A stretch of 48,864 nucleotides of DNA, taken from positions 1-48,864 of the forward strand of contig JBFXAM010000024.1 in assembly GCA_050184295.1 (NCBI GenBank), written 5' to 3'. Position 1 is the first letter of the stretch, and each line of letters begins with the position of its first letter. Under the pieces are notes generated by a model. The model saw nothing but the letters and a program-made list of their open reading frames with translations. It had not been told where the DNA came from and did not search any database. This document shows, piece after piece, positions 34,520 through 42,834 of this stretch. Made by a program: the position numbers and the translations under genes. Source of the DNA: JBFXAM01 sp050184295 (GTDB lineage Bacteria; Planctomycetota; Phycisphaerae; UBA1845; Fen-1342).

Positions 34520-36336
34520 GGGACCGAGACCCTCCCCTTCGAGGAAGCGGCGCGCCCCGCACGCGCCGCGGGGTGATACAGCAGCGCTCCGCCAGCCGGC
34601 GCGTCGGCGGGCTCCGCCGGCTCTTCCTGGCTATCGGCTGAGACCAGCCACCGCAACGGTACGCTGAAGCGCCCGCCGAGCGTGAGCAGCGTCGCGACGA
34701 AGATCTTGAGGTCCAGCAGCAGCGATAGATGCTGCACATAGAGCGTGTCGTAGTGAATCCACTGGTGGAAGTCCCCCACGGTGCGCTCGTTCCGACAAAT
34801 CTGCCACAGCCCGGTAATCCCGGGCCGCACGCTCAGGCGCGCCCGCCGCCACGGAACGCAGATCTGGTTCTCGCGAAAAGGCGACGGACGCGGCCCGATC
34901 GCGCTCATGTCGCCGCGCAGGACATTGAAAAACTGCGGCAGCTCGTCGATGTTCGTGGCTCGCAGCCAGCGGCCCACGAGCGTGACGCGCGGGTCGCGGT
35001 CGATCTTGAATTGCGGGCCGTCGACCTGGCTCTGCTGATAGAGCGCCCGCTGGAGATGATGCGCCCCCGTGACCATCGTGCGAAACTTGTAGCAGCGGAA
35101 AACCCGCCCGCCGCGCCCTTCGCGCTCGTGCGCGAAAAGCGCCGGTCCGCGCGACGTCAGCCGCACCAGCAAACCCGCCGCCAGCATCAGCGGCGACAGC
35201 AGCAGCAGCGCCAGCACGGCGATGACGATGTCCACCCCGCGCTTGACGGCGAGCGTGACGCGCCGCGCGCGGCTCGGGACGCCTTCGGCCCCTGGTGCTG
35301 CGCCCGCGACCGGGCGGTGGGTCCGCGTGCGATACGCCCGGGGCCCGCTCGGGCGCCTGGAAGCGCCCGGCCCCGCCGCGGGCCTCGGCACGACCTGCTC
35401 GCGGATCAGCGCGCCGGGCGCCACGGTCGTGTCGGGAAGCACCAGCGCGTGCGCCACCAGTGCGTCGCGGTGAACGCGGGCACGTGCGCCCACCACCACC
35501 GGCCCGACGATCATCGCGCCCTCGTCGATGCACACTCCGTCGTGAAGAATCGCCGGCCCGACGATCCGAGCCGTCGGTGCGATCGTGCAGCGCGGCCCGA
35601 CGTGCACGCACCCGTCACGCGCGACAAAGTCCCGGTCCGGTTCGTCGGCTGTCTCGTCCACGACAAAGCGTTCGCTCAACTCGAGCACCCCCGCGGATTC
35701 GCGAAGGTCCAGCACCCCGCCGGGCAGGGCATAGTCGCGGCTCAACACGCCGGTCTCGCTCAGGGCGCTCCGCCAGTCCGCCAGCAGCGGCCCGGGCCGC
35801 GGCCCCAGTTCGTGCGCGCCGGCGGCGGAAATGAGCGTGCACGCGACATCCTCGGCGCGAATCTGCGTGACGCCGTCGTAGTAGCGCTGAATCCGCCGCA
35901 CGCCGCCGTCGCCGTCGAACTGCACGTACTCGCGCGTCCCGTCCCAGGCCTGATCCAGCGGAACGAGGTGCTTGACCAGCCGGCAATTCGTCGTGTCCGC
36001 CAGCAGCCCTTCCAGGTCGAGCCCGCCCGCGGGGAAGAACCGCGGATCGAGCACCAACAGCCAGTCGGAAGGCTCGTGACGCTCCAGCAATTCGGCCAGT
36101 CGCGCCAGCGGAACAACCGCCTGAATCGGCACGCCGATCGCCCGCAGCGCGGCTTCATACTCCGGCGTCGGAGCAAAGAGGGTAATGACGGTCGTCGGCT
36201 GACCGGTGGTCACCGCGACGCAGTCGTGCAGATACTCGAGCAGCGTCTCGCGCCCCGCCGGAAGCTGGAGCAGCGACAACGCACGGGACGCGCCCGCGAG
36301 ATAGGCCGGCCGCGAATCCAGAATCAGCGGAAACAT
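34516..36336 (-). CDS. Priming phosphoglycosyltransferase fused to an N-terminal beta-helix/nucleotidyltransferase-like domain
   Basis: A 606-residue inner-membrane enzyme that should transfer a sugar-1-phosphate to undecaprenyl phosphate, starting repeat-unit synthesis. The C-terminal part (about 360-570) is a complete monotopic PGT: basic VKRGVDIV, a re-entrant hydrophobic helix (VLALLLLSPLMLAAGLLVRL), KFRTMV, NIDELPQFFNVLRGDMSAIG with the catalytic D/E pair, and RPGITGLWQI. Instead of the usual four membrane helices the first 310 residues are soluble. Residues about 1-235 resemble a degenerate sugar nucleotidyltransferase, and about 244-312 form a left-handed beta-helix of hexapeptide repeats (IAPTARIVGPAILHDGVCID and so on). 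The start is ATG 36336; the frame remains open upstream, and a GTG two codons earlier is possible. Confidence 0.85.
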   Translation of the reverse strand: MFPLILDSRPAYLAGASRALSLLQLPAGRETLLEYLHDCVAVTTGQPTTVITLFAPTPEYEAALRAIGVPIQAVVPLARLAELLERHEPSDWLLVLDPRFFPAGGLDLEGLLADTTNCRLVKHLVPLDQAWDGTREYVQFDGDGGVRRIQRYYDGVTQIRAEDVACTLISAAGAHELGPRPGPLLADWRSALSETGVLSRDYALPGGVLDLRESAGVLELSERFVVDETADEPDRDFVARDGCVHVGPRCTIAPTARIVGPAILHDGVCIDEGAMIVGPVVVGARARVHRDALVAHALVLPDTTVAPGALIREQVVPRPAAGPGASRRPSGPRAYRTRTHRPVAGAAPGAEGVPSRARRVTLAVKRGVDIVIAVLALLLLSPLMLAAGLLVRLTSRGPALFAHEREGRGGRVFRCYKFRTMVTGAHHLQRALYQQSQVDGPQFKIDRDPRVTLVGRWLRATNIDELPQFFNVLRGDMSAIGPRPSPFRENQICVPWRRARLSVRPGITGLWQICRNERTVGDFHQWIHYDTLYVQHLSLLLDLKIFVATLLTLGGRFSVPLRWLVSADSQEEPAEPADAPAGGALLYHPAARAGRAASSKGRVSVP

Positions 36337-36416
36337 CCCCACCGCGTGCGCCCCCGAGCCCGTTCCCTCACCCCACGCGCCGTCCTTACCGCGACGGCCC
36401 CGCCGCAGCGCCCGCG

Positions 36417-38681
36417 CTAGGCGCTGGACCCCGCAGCCACGTGCACGTCCAGCGTCTTCGCGTCCCCTCCCAGGTACCCATAGCCGCCGTAGCTGTAGCG
36501 ATACCCGCTCGGGCCGGCGCTGCCGATGAACACCGTCCCGATCAGCCGTCCGCCGGCCACTTCGATCGCGCTCACGGTCGCATACACGTCGGCGCGGCGG
36601 CAATGCCCTTCGCGCACCACGAGGATCGTCCCATCGACCTGCCGCGCGATGATGCGCGTGTCGGCCACGGGCATGACCGGCGGCGTGTCGACCAGGATCA
36701 CGTCAAACTGCTCGCGCCAACGCTCCAGCCCGCTGCGAAACACGCCGTTCGCCAGCATCTCGGTATCAACTCCGACGTTCTCGTTCGGCGGCGCCGCCGG
36801 CAGCACGCTCAGATTGGGCAGCACGTCGCGCACGATCGTCTCCCGGTCGTCGCGCTTCTCGCGGAGCGCGCCGAGCAACCCCGGCTCCCCCACGATGCCC
36901 AGCCGCTGAGCCACACTCGGGCGGCGCAGGTCGGCGTCGACCAGCAGCACGTGCTTGCCGCACTTGGCCAGGCTGCGCGCCAGCATGATCGCGACCGTCG
37001 TCTTGCCCGCCTTGGGCCCCGCGCTGGTCACACAGAACACGCCGCTGCCGTTGCGCTCCATGATCCGCAGCAGCGCGGTCCGAACCATGCGGATGGACTC
37101 GACGCGGAGCGGATCGTCCTGGATGACGTTGAGCTTGGCGCGCCCCGCCAGCGGCACCTCGCCGAGCAGCGGTGCGTTGGAGACCGTGCGGAAATCGTCG
37201 ATCAGCAGCACCGACGGGCTCAGCGTCGAGCGGACGTACGCCAGCCCCACGCCCAGCGCCAGCCCCAGGAATCCGCTCAGTGCCGCGAACAGCATTCGCC
37301 GATCCGCATAGGGCGCCGTCGGCGTCGTCGCATAGGCGAGGATGCGGATGGACCCCGGCACCTGGCGCTCCATCTCCTTTTGCTCTTTTCGCTCGCGCAC
37401 TGCCTGGTAGAGTTCGCGCTTGTACTGGAGGTCGTTGTTCTTGCTGGTCAGCATTTCCGCGAAGCCAAAGTCCTTCTGAAACGTCTCCGTCTCGCGGTGC
37501 AGGTCGTCCTCCAGAATCCGCGACTCCGCCTGCAACATCTCGACCCGGCGCTTCAGCGCCGCCGGCGAGAGCTCGGCGGCCGCGACGGTCGGCGCAGGCT
37601 CCGCGCCCGCCGTCGGGGCGGCGTCGAGCTGCGCCTCGCGCGTTCGCAGCAGTTGCGTCGCCAGGTCGACTTCCATCTGAAGCTGCTTCAGCCGCGGATG
37701 ATCGCCGCCCAGGTGCTGCCCCTCGACCGCCACGCGGTGTCGAGCCGTCTGAACCGCGGCGTCACGCTGCCGCCATTCGGGATCGTGGGCGTACGGGTTG
37801 AGATCGACGGGCAGGGATTCCTGCGTCGTCGCGGATGGCCCCTGCGTCTGCCACGACGTCACCAGCTCGAGCCGGCGCTTCGTCATCTCGATCTCGCGCT
37901 GCAACGAACGGTAACGGTCCTCCATGCCGTACAGCGACTGGATTCGCGCCGTCATCAACTGCTCCGGCGAACCCGTCCGCAGGTTCTGGCGCAGCGTCGA
38001 GGTCGTCGCCTCCAGCGCGCGGATCTCCTCGGCCAGGCTTTCGTACTGCTCGTTCAGCGTCTTGGCCAGCTTCTGCTCGTCGTCGTGGGCGGCGTTCTGC
38101 ACGTAATAGAGGTATTCGTTCACGATCGCGTCCGCGATCACCTTCGCATCCTTCGCGCGGCGCGTCGTCGCGCTGACGTCGATCAGCTCGCTCCGCCGCC
38201 GCTGCCCGATCGCCAGGATCGCCTCGAGCTGCTCGATGTTCGGAATCCCAATCCCGCGGTACCACGCCGTCTTCTGCACCTCCGGGTTCCGCAGCGCACG
38301 CTCCAGAACCGCCGGACTCGCCATGATCGATACCTGCGTGTTCACGTACGACGCGTAGAGCGGGATCATCCCGTTCTCTTCCGTCTCGAACACCAGCCGC
38401 GGAATCACCGGCGACACACGGATCGTCGCGGTCGCGCGATACCCCGGCGTCATCTGCGTCCACACATACGCGTTCGCCGCCCCCGCCACCACCAGCACCA
38501 CCAGCAGCACCGTCCACTTGCACCGCCACAGCAGCGCGAACGCCACCCCGCGCGTATGTGGCGTGCGCCGCCCACCCGCCGCCGGCAGGTCGGCGTCGGT
38601 CATCAGGTCGGCCAGCGGAAACTCCGCCGCCCCCGGCTCGTCCGGGTTGACCGCGCGCCCTCTGTTTTTCGAATCCGCCAT
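36417..38681 (-). CDS. wzc: Wzc-like polysaccharide co-polymerase with BY-kinase domain
   Basis: A 754-residue inner-membrane chain-length regulator and tyrosine autokinase. There is a cytoplasmic tail of about 50 residues, TM1 (WTVLLVVLVVAGAANAYVW), then a periplasmic Wzz-type domain with long coiled coils (about 75-440). A proline-rich ATTPTAPYADRRML precedes TM2 (FAALSGFLGLALGVGLAYV). The kinase has Walker A SAGPKAGKTTVA (about 552), Walker A' VLLVDADLRRP and Walker B VILVDTPPV. The C-terminal tail has a tyrosine cluster, SGYRYSYGGYGYLGG (about 724-738), the expected autophosphorylation site. The periplasmic part is longer than in enterobacterial Wzc. The start is ATG 38681. No cognate Wza channel or tyrosine phosphatase is encoded in this window. 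Confidence 0.9.
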   Translation of the reverse strand: MADSKNRGRAVNPDEPGAAEFPLADLMTDADLPAAGGRRTPHTRGVAFALLWRCKWTVLLVVLVVAGAANAYVWTQMTPGYRATATIRVSPVIPRLVFETEENGMIPLYASYVNTQVSIMASPAVLERALRNPEVQKTAWYRGIGIPNIEQLEAILAIGQRRRSELIDVSATTRRAKDAKVIADAIVNEYLYYVQNAAHDDEQKLAKTLNEQYESLAEEIRALEATTSTLRQNLRTGSPEQLMTARIQSLYGMEDRYRSLQREIEMTKRRLELVTSWQTQGPSATTQESLPVDLNPYAHDPEWRQRDAAVQTARHRVAVEGQHLGGDHPRLKQLQMEVDLATQLLRTREAQLDAAPTAGAEPAPTVAAAELSPAALKRRVEMLQAESRILEDDLHRETETFQKDFGFAEMLTSKNNDLQYKRELYQAVRERKEQKEMERQVPGSIRILAYATTPTAPYADRRMLFAALSGFLGLALGVGLAYVRSTLSPSVLLIDDFRTVSNAPLLGEVPLAGRAKLNVIQDDPLRVESIRMVRTALLRIMERNGSGVFCVTSAGPKAGKTTVAIMLARSLAKCGKHVLLVDADLRRPSVAQRLGIVGEPGLLGALREKRDDRETIVRDVLPNLSVLPAAPPNENVGVDTEMLANGVFRSGLERWREQFDVILVDTPPVMPVADTRIIARQVDGTILVVREGHCRRADVYATVSAIEVAGGRLIGTVFIGSAGPSGYRYSYGGYGYLGGDAKTLDVHVAAGSSA

Positions 38682-38697
38682 GCGTGGTCCCCCCGGA

Positions 38698-39834
38698 CTA
38701 GCGGCGTTCGCGACTCACGCGCCCGCCGGCATGCGCCAGCGACCGCACGCCGCCCGAACCCGCAACCCGCGCGTGCGCCTCGGCCGCCTCTCGCGGTCGA
38801 AGGTGTCGGCGCCCGCGACCGCGCGCCGCGGCGCGCTGACGCTCGCGCCGATTGTCAAACAGCCGTCCATAAACCCGCGCGTCTTCCGGCACGATCGCCG
38901 ACCGCGCCAGCACGCTGCGATCGACGCACGCCCGCGCGCCGACCTCCGCGTCCTCCCACGTCACCGTCCGCGACACGACCGCGTCCGGACCGAGCACGCA
39001 ACCCGCGCCGATCACCGTCGGACCGAGAACCGTGCACGACCCCGCAATCCGGGCGTGCGGACCGATCAGCACCGGCCCCACGAGCCGCGCATCCGGACCG
39101 ACCGTCGCCGACGGATGGACCCAAGCGTCTCCGTGCCTCGTACAATCGCCGAGCGCCTCCGGTTCGCGCCCGCACTCTTCCAGCACCCAGCGGTTCAACG
39201 CCAGGTAAGAGGCCACATCGGTCACGCGTGGCGAAACCTGCGGCGCGAAGTATGCCGCGACCGGCTCGCCGCCGCGATGCAGGCTGGGGATCAGCACTTC
39301 CTTGATGTCCTGATATCCCGCGGTCGAGATTCGCTCGAGCACGCGCCGCGCAAGGACGTACACGCCGGCGGGGTTTAGTCGCCCGCGCTCGACCGGGCTA
39401 TCGGGCCCGTCGGCCTGCACGACGACGGTCAGGGCCGCGTCGCTGCGCTCGTGCGCCGTCAACAGATCGGCCAGATCGACCTGCGGAATGATGGTCGCGT
39501 CGCTGACGACGAAGTGGGCCGCGTCCGTCGCGGCGGCGGCGTCGCGAATGCAGCCGGCGGGCCCGCGCGGCGTCCAGTCTTCGAAGTAGTGGATTTCGAC
39601 GCCGAGATGGCGTCCGTCCCATAACGCGCTGCGGATCGGGCGCGACGCGCTGCTCGGACAAATCGTCGCGCAACCGACGCCACCGTCACGAAGCCAGCGC
39701 AGCACATGCTCGATCAACGGTGTTTGCGCCACCGGCAACAACGGTCGCGGCAGCGCGCGGTCGATCGCCGACTCGTCCCAGCGATTCACGCCCGCCAGCA
39801 CGATTCCCCACACTCCCGGTCGCGCGGTTGACAT
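38698..39834 (-). CDS. Divergent sugar-nucleotidyltransferase-like protein with hexapeptide beta-helix
   Basis: A 378-residue protein with a GT-A/Rossmann-like nucleotidyltransferase domain (1-225) followed by a left-handed beta-helix (about 232-318: WVHPSATVGPDARLVGPVLI, then IGPHARIAGSCTVLGPTVIG) and a basic tail. The start VWGIVLAG and the later LPRPLLPVAQTPLIEHVL align with glucose-1-phosphate thymidylyl/GDP-mannose pyrophosphorylases. However, the G-x-G-T-R-L loop between them is replaced by VNRWDESAIDRA, and the PKPLLP lysine is Arg. A metal-type Asp remains in VVSDATI. It may be inactive, regulatory, or use another substrate. ATG 39834 follows a GGGGGAG stretch. It lies between the heparinase-like and Wzc-like genes, spaced 44 and 16 bases. 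Confidence 0.8.
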   Translation of the reverse strand: MSTARPGVWGIVLAGVNRWDESAIDRALPRPLLPVAQTPLIEHVLRWLRDGGVGCATICPSSASRPIRSALWDGRHLGVEIHYFEDWTPRGPAGCIRDAAAATDAAHFVVSDATIIPQVDLADLLTAHERSDAALTVVVQADGPDSPVERGRLNPAGVYVLARRVLERISTAGYQDIKEVLIPSLHRGGEPVAAYFAPQVSPRVTDVASYLALNRWVLEECGREPEALGDCTRHGDAWVHPSATVGPDARLVGPVLIGPHARIAGSCTVLGPTVIGAGCVLGPDAVVSRTVTWEDAEVGARACVDRSVLARSAIVPEDARVYGRLFDNRRERQRAAARGRGRRHLRPREAAEAHARVAGSGGVRSLAHAGGRVSRERR

Positions 39835-39878
39835 CTCGCTCTCCCCCGTATCACGCCTCCGACCGCACCGCGCCGCAA

Positions 39879-41978
39879 CTACCGTCCGCTCAGCGCGACA
39901 GGCGCGCCGGCCGCATCCGCCGCCGGCTCTCGTGACCGCGTGGAATCGCGCTCATCGCCGGACTGAATCGCAATGCGGGTCTCGAACGCCGACGCGCAGT
40001 GGATCGTCGTCCGCGCGCGGATGCACACTGCCGGGGTCTTGCGGTGATAGCCGCGGCTCACCCAGCCGGGTCCGGGCTCGTCGCCGCCGCGAAGCAGCTC
40101 GCACTGCCACTCCGGCGCGAGCTCGAGCACGAGCCGCCCCGGTCCCGCGTCAACCTCGTAGCGATTGCCGTCCAGCTCACGCACCACGCATTGCTCGGCA
40201 AAGTGCAGGTGCAGCGCGAGCGCGTGGGCGCCCTTGGCGACCAGTTCGTCACGCATCACCACGCGGCCCGCGCCGCCGTCGAGCCGCACCTCGCGCCGGT
40301 GAAGCACCGGGTCGCTGAGGCGCGTGTACCCATCGTGCTCGCACACCACGCGCCCGCCGACCGTGCTCGGCTCCCATCGCAGGCACTGCGCCGCTGCCCG
40401 GGAACCCCACAGGAACGCGCCGAGCATCTCCGACTGGTCGCGCCCGTCGATTTCGATCGTGTTGTGCGCCGCGGTGCTGCGAAAGTAGTTGCGCCACGCC
40501 GGCGTGCTGAAGTAGTCGTACGTCCCGGGATCGACCAGCACGTCTACGCCGAACGCGCGCAGCGTGATCGCCAGCGCGTCCGCGTGGGCGTGGGCGGCGA
40601 TCGACCCCCAACCGTGCGGGCCGCAGTCGATCGTGACGCTGACGCGATCGGCGGCGTCGCGCGTGCCGTGCTGGAGCAGGTAGATGCCCGCGTTCTTGAA
40701 GCCGCGCGAGCGGAGGCGCGCATCGGCGGGTTTGGGCAAGCGCTCCCAAGCGCTCCGCGCGCCGGACCCAAGCAGCCAACACGCCGACTCGCTGAACTCC
40801 CGGCCGCTCCAGGCCTTCAGATCCGCGCGCCGAAACAGCGCCGCCGCGGCGCACAGCCAGCCGCGCGCGTCCGCCCCGCCGGCGGCGAGATCCAGCACGT
40901 ATCCGTCGTCTGCATCACCGAACATGGGTGCGTCAGCGCCGCCCTCAAGCAACGTGCCGAGATACTCCGCCTGCGCCGCGAGGCGCGACCAGTACGCGTC
41001 GGGCAGCGCGTCGTTCACGCGCCGCGCGACCAGCCCCGCGACGAGGAAGAACTGCATCGCAAAGAGGTGATAGCCGGTCGCCAGCTCGACATTCGCACCA
41101 TCGGCGAGCGTCTGCGCCTCGATCTGCTCCACCAGCAGCCCGCGCGCTTCTTCGCGCCACTGCGAAGCGTCGCGCAGCTCGTGAAAGTAGCAGCTCGCGA
41201 CGTACGCCCCCGCCGCCTCGCCGACCAGGTGGTTGTTCGCCGACGACCCGCGCGAGTACTTCCGGGTGATCTCGCGCAAGTGCAGATGCGCCGCGTGCAG
41301 TACGCGCCGCCGCAGCCGCGCGTCGAACGCCGCGCTCGATCCCGCGAGATCGAGCGTCCAGACCCAGTTGATCAGCCGGATGCCCAGCTCCAGCGGGCTG
41401 CGCCAGTTCATGCCGCGTCCGTAGGGACACGCATCCAGCCAGCTCGCCAGTTGCTTCGCCGCGCCCGCGGCGAAGCGCTCCTCGCCGCTCGCGCGAAACG
41501 CCCGCGCGAGGACGACCAACTGGTGATGTCGATTAGGCTCCCACACGAACTTGCAGTCGCCGACGACGCGAAAGTCGCGGTAGTCGATTTTCGGCGCGAA
41601 CGCGAGCGGCGCGCGGCGTCGGGCTTTCGCGTCGCGGTTCCAGTCGACCCGGTCGCCGAACTCGCACGGGTCGAGATCGAACAGCCGCCACCGTCCGGCG
41701 AGAATCTCCTCCGCCCGCGCGACCAGCCGGTCGCGCCAGCATGCTTCCGCGGTGTCGGGCGCCGCGTCGCGCCAGGCGCCGGTCGGCATGTCGCTCAGCG
41801 CGATGCGGGTCTCGTTGGTGTGGACACGGCGCAGCAGAGCGGGCAGCCGGCGCGCACTCCCGTGGTAGCCAATCAGCCAGCGGTCGCGCCAGTCCCGCGC
41901 GCGGCCGCAGACCCGCCACCAGATCTCGCGCGCGGTCATGGCGCGAAGCCGATGGGCATACCAACGGAGCGATTGCAC
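39879..41978 (-). CDS. Heparinase II/III-family protein (GTG start), first gene of the polysaccharide block
   Basis: A 699-residue protein. Residues about 1-390 form the alpha/alpha toroid of heparinase II/III-type lyases, with SSANNHLVGEAAGAYVASCY (about 230-250) and the Tyr-His-containing ELATGYHLFAMQFF. Residues about 440-660 form the beta-sandwich domain with GWGSIAAHAHADALAITLRA and DPGTYDYFSTPAWRNYFR, then TAAHNTIEIDGRDQSE. The candidate catalytic Asn, Tyr and His residues of the family are therefore present. The GTG at 41978 is chosen because it gives the conserved opening QSLRWYAHRLRAM and follows GGGGGGAGT. No signal peptide is evident. Polysaccharide-locus members may trim the polymer or modify lipid-linked sugars. 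It is the promoter-proximal gene. Confidence 0.85.
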   Translation of the reverse strand: MQSLRWYAHRLRAMTAREIWWRVCGRARDWRDRWLIGYHGSARRLPALLRRVHTNETRIALSDMPTGAWRDAAPDTAEACWRDRLVARAEEILAGRWRLFDLDPCEFGDRVDWNRDAKARRRAPLAFAPKIDYRDFRVVGDCKFVWEPNRHHQLVVLARAFRASGEERFAAGAAKQLASWLDACPYGRGMNWRSPLELGIRLINWVWTLDLAGSSAAFDARLRRRVLHAAHLHLREITRKYSRGSSANNHLVGEAAGAYVASCYFHELRDASQWREEARGLLVEQIEAQTLADGANVELATGYHLFAMQFFLVAGLVARRVNDALPDAYWSRLAAQAEYLGTLLEGGADAPMFGDADDGYVLDLAAGGADARGWLCAAAALFRRADLKAWSGREFSESACWLLGSGARSAWERLPKPADARLRSRGFKNAGIYLLQHGTRDAADRVSVTIDCGPHGWGSIAAHAHADALAITLRAFGVDVLVDPGTYDYFSTPAWRNYFRSTAAHNTIEIDGRDQSEMLGAFLWGSRAAAQCLRWEPSTVGGRVVCEHDGYTRLSDPVLHRREVRLDGGAGRVVMRDELVAKGAHALALHLHFAEQCVVRELDGNRYEVDAGPGRLVLELAPEWQCELLRGGDEPGPGWVSRGYHRKTPAVCIRARTTIHCASAFETRIAIQSGDERDSTRSREPAADAAGAPVALSGR

Positions 41979-42049
41979 GCTGACTCCCCCCTTCCGCGAA
42001 CGTGCGCCGGCGTTGCGCCGCGCGTCGCCGCCCACCCATCCCGCCGCAA

Positions 42050-42071
42050 CGACGCCGCATCGGCGCCGTCG
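42050..42071 (-). promoter_or_regulatory. Hairpin in the leader of the polysaccharide transcript
   Basis: In the predicted 104-base leader, CGACG and CGTCG pair around an inner CCG-ATG-CGG stem with a three-base bulge. It could modulate elongation or mRNA stability; no known antitermination element (ops/JUMPstart) is seen. Confidence 0.3.
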
Positions 42072-42088
42072 CAGCGCACGGCGAGGGA

Positions 42089-42118
42089 ACCATACAAGTC
42101 GCGAGAAGTGAAAGTCAA
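42089..42118 (-). promoter_or_regulatory. Promoter of the polysaccharide gene block
   Basis: On the minus strand TTGACT (42113-42118) and TATGGT (42089-42094) are 18 bases apart. The -35 is five of six and the -10 four of six. Transcription should start near 42082, giving a leader of about 104 bases before GTG 41978. The TGA stop of the upstream membrane-protein gene lies inside the -35 box, so the two units are packed without spare sequence. Confidence 0.6.
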
Positions 42119-42834
42119 TTGAGCGCGGGAGTGCGCCGATAAAGCCGCCGCGCCTGGAGCACAACCGCGACGGCCGACAGAATTACCGCGACAACGACGC
42201 CCAGCTCCTGTTTCCAGCCGAAGCCCGCGCCGCCGCGCAGTCCCAGCGCGTCGCCGAGCAGCGCCGCGCAAAACACGACCGTGCCCGCGACGACGACGAG
42301 CTCGACGCGCGCCAGCGCGCCCAGCGCCATGCACAACGCGCCGAGCACGACCCCGATCTGCTGATAATGCCCGAAACCGGATTGACCGGTGATTCCCAGG
42401 TGGTCGCCGGCGAGACTCAGGAAGCCCACCAACAGCCCGAAATACGACGCGAGCAGCGCGGCGCTCCGCCCGCGCGCCGTCCGGCGTCCGTGCGCCGCGT
42501 CCGCGGCTTGGCGCGCCGCGGTGTCGCTGCACGCGAGGCACCAGTGGCGCACGACCGGCGATCCGCCGCGATAGCCGAGCAGGGCCGCGACCCGCGCGTC
42601 CTGCCGGCAGATCTCGCATGCGCCGCCGCGCGCGCGAGGCTCGACGCGCGGAGCGGCGTCCGCTCCGCGACCGCAGGCGGCACTCCGCGCGGGCGCGACG
42701 GGCACGCTGTCTGCGGCGCTTTCGACGACGGGGCCGGGCGCGCCCGTCGCATGAATCGCGCCACGTGTGTGCGACGCTCCCAGCTTCGTCGTCATGGTTC
42801 GGCGCAAACCTTCGCTCCTCGGCGGCGTGTTCAT
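42115..42834 (-). CDS. Membrane protein with cytoplasmic zinc-ribbon-like segment, unknown function
   Basis: A 239-residue protein. The first 65 residues are low-complexity and probably disordered. Residues about 73-106 carry two Cys pairs (CEIC and, 26 residues later, CLAC), a likely zinc ribbon. From about 128, four hydrophobic helices follow (ALLASYFGLLVGFLSLAG, IGVVLGALCMALGALA, VELVVVAGTVVFCAALLG, LGVVVAVILSAVAVVL). ATG 42834 follows GGGGGAT; a second ATG at 42795 is in frame. It lies just upstream of the polysaccharide promoter on the same strand but probably has its own transcript. I do not recognise the family. Confidence 0.7.
   Translation of the reverse strand: MNTPPRSEGLRRTMTTKLGASHTRGAIHATGAPGPVVESAADSVPVAPARSAACGRGADAAPRVEPRARGGACEICRQDARVAALLGYRGGSPVVRHWCLACSDTAARQAADAAHGRRTARGRSAALLASYFGLLVGFLSLAGDHLGITGQSGFGHYQQIGVVLGALCMALGALARVELVVVAGTVVFCAALLGDALGLRGGAGFGWKQELGVVVAVILSAVAVVLQARRLYRRTPALN

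Larger units (their letters stand above)
13449..42118 (-). other. Polysaccharide biosynthesis block (19 genes, one strand)
   Basis: All genes from 41978 down to 13491 are on the minus strand with gaps of 127 bases or fewer and overlaps of 4 or 11 bases at five junctions. It starts at a promoter (42089-42118) and ends with a hairpin (13449-13475). The larger gaps, 127 bases before the first asparagine synthase and 88 before the polymerase, could hold internal promoters, but none stands out. Gene content covers priming, chain assembly, flipping, polymerisation, length control and tailoring, but not outer-membrane export. Confidence 0.8.

Noticed and set aside
36441..39305. Plus-strand open frame of about 950 codons opposite wzc
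   Set aside because: It is a codon-position shadow of the Wzc-like and nucleotidyltransferase-like genes, with no ribosome-binding site or protein-like pattern.
13491..42118. Exosortase/PEP-CTERM-type matrix locus
   Set aside because: The gene content is similar (Wzc-like kinase, asparagine synthase, GT4 genes), but no exosortase, PEP-CTERM protein or prenyltransferase marker is found in the window.
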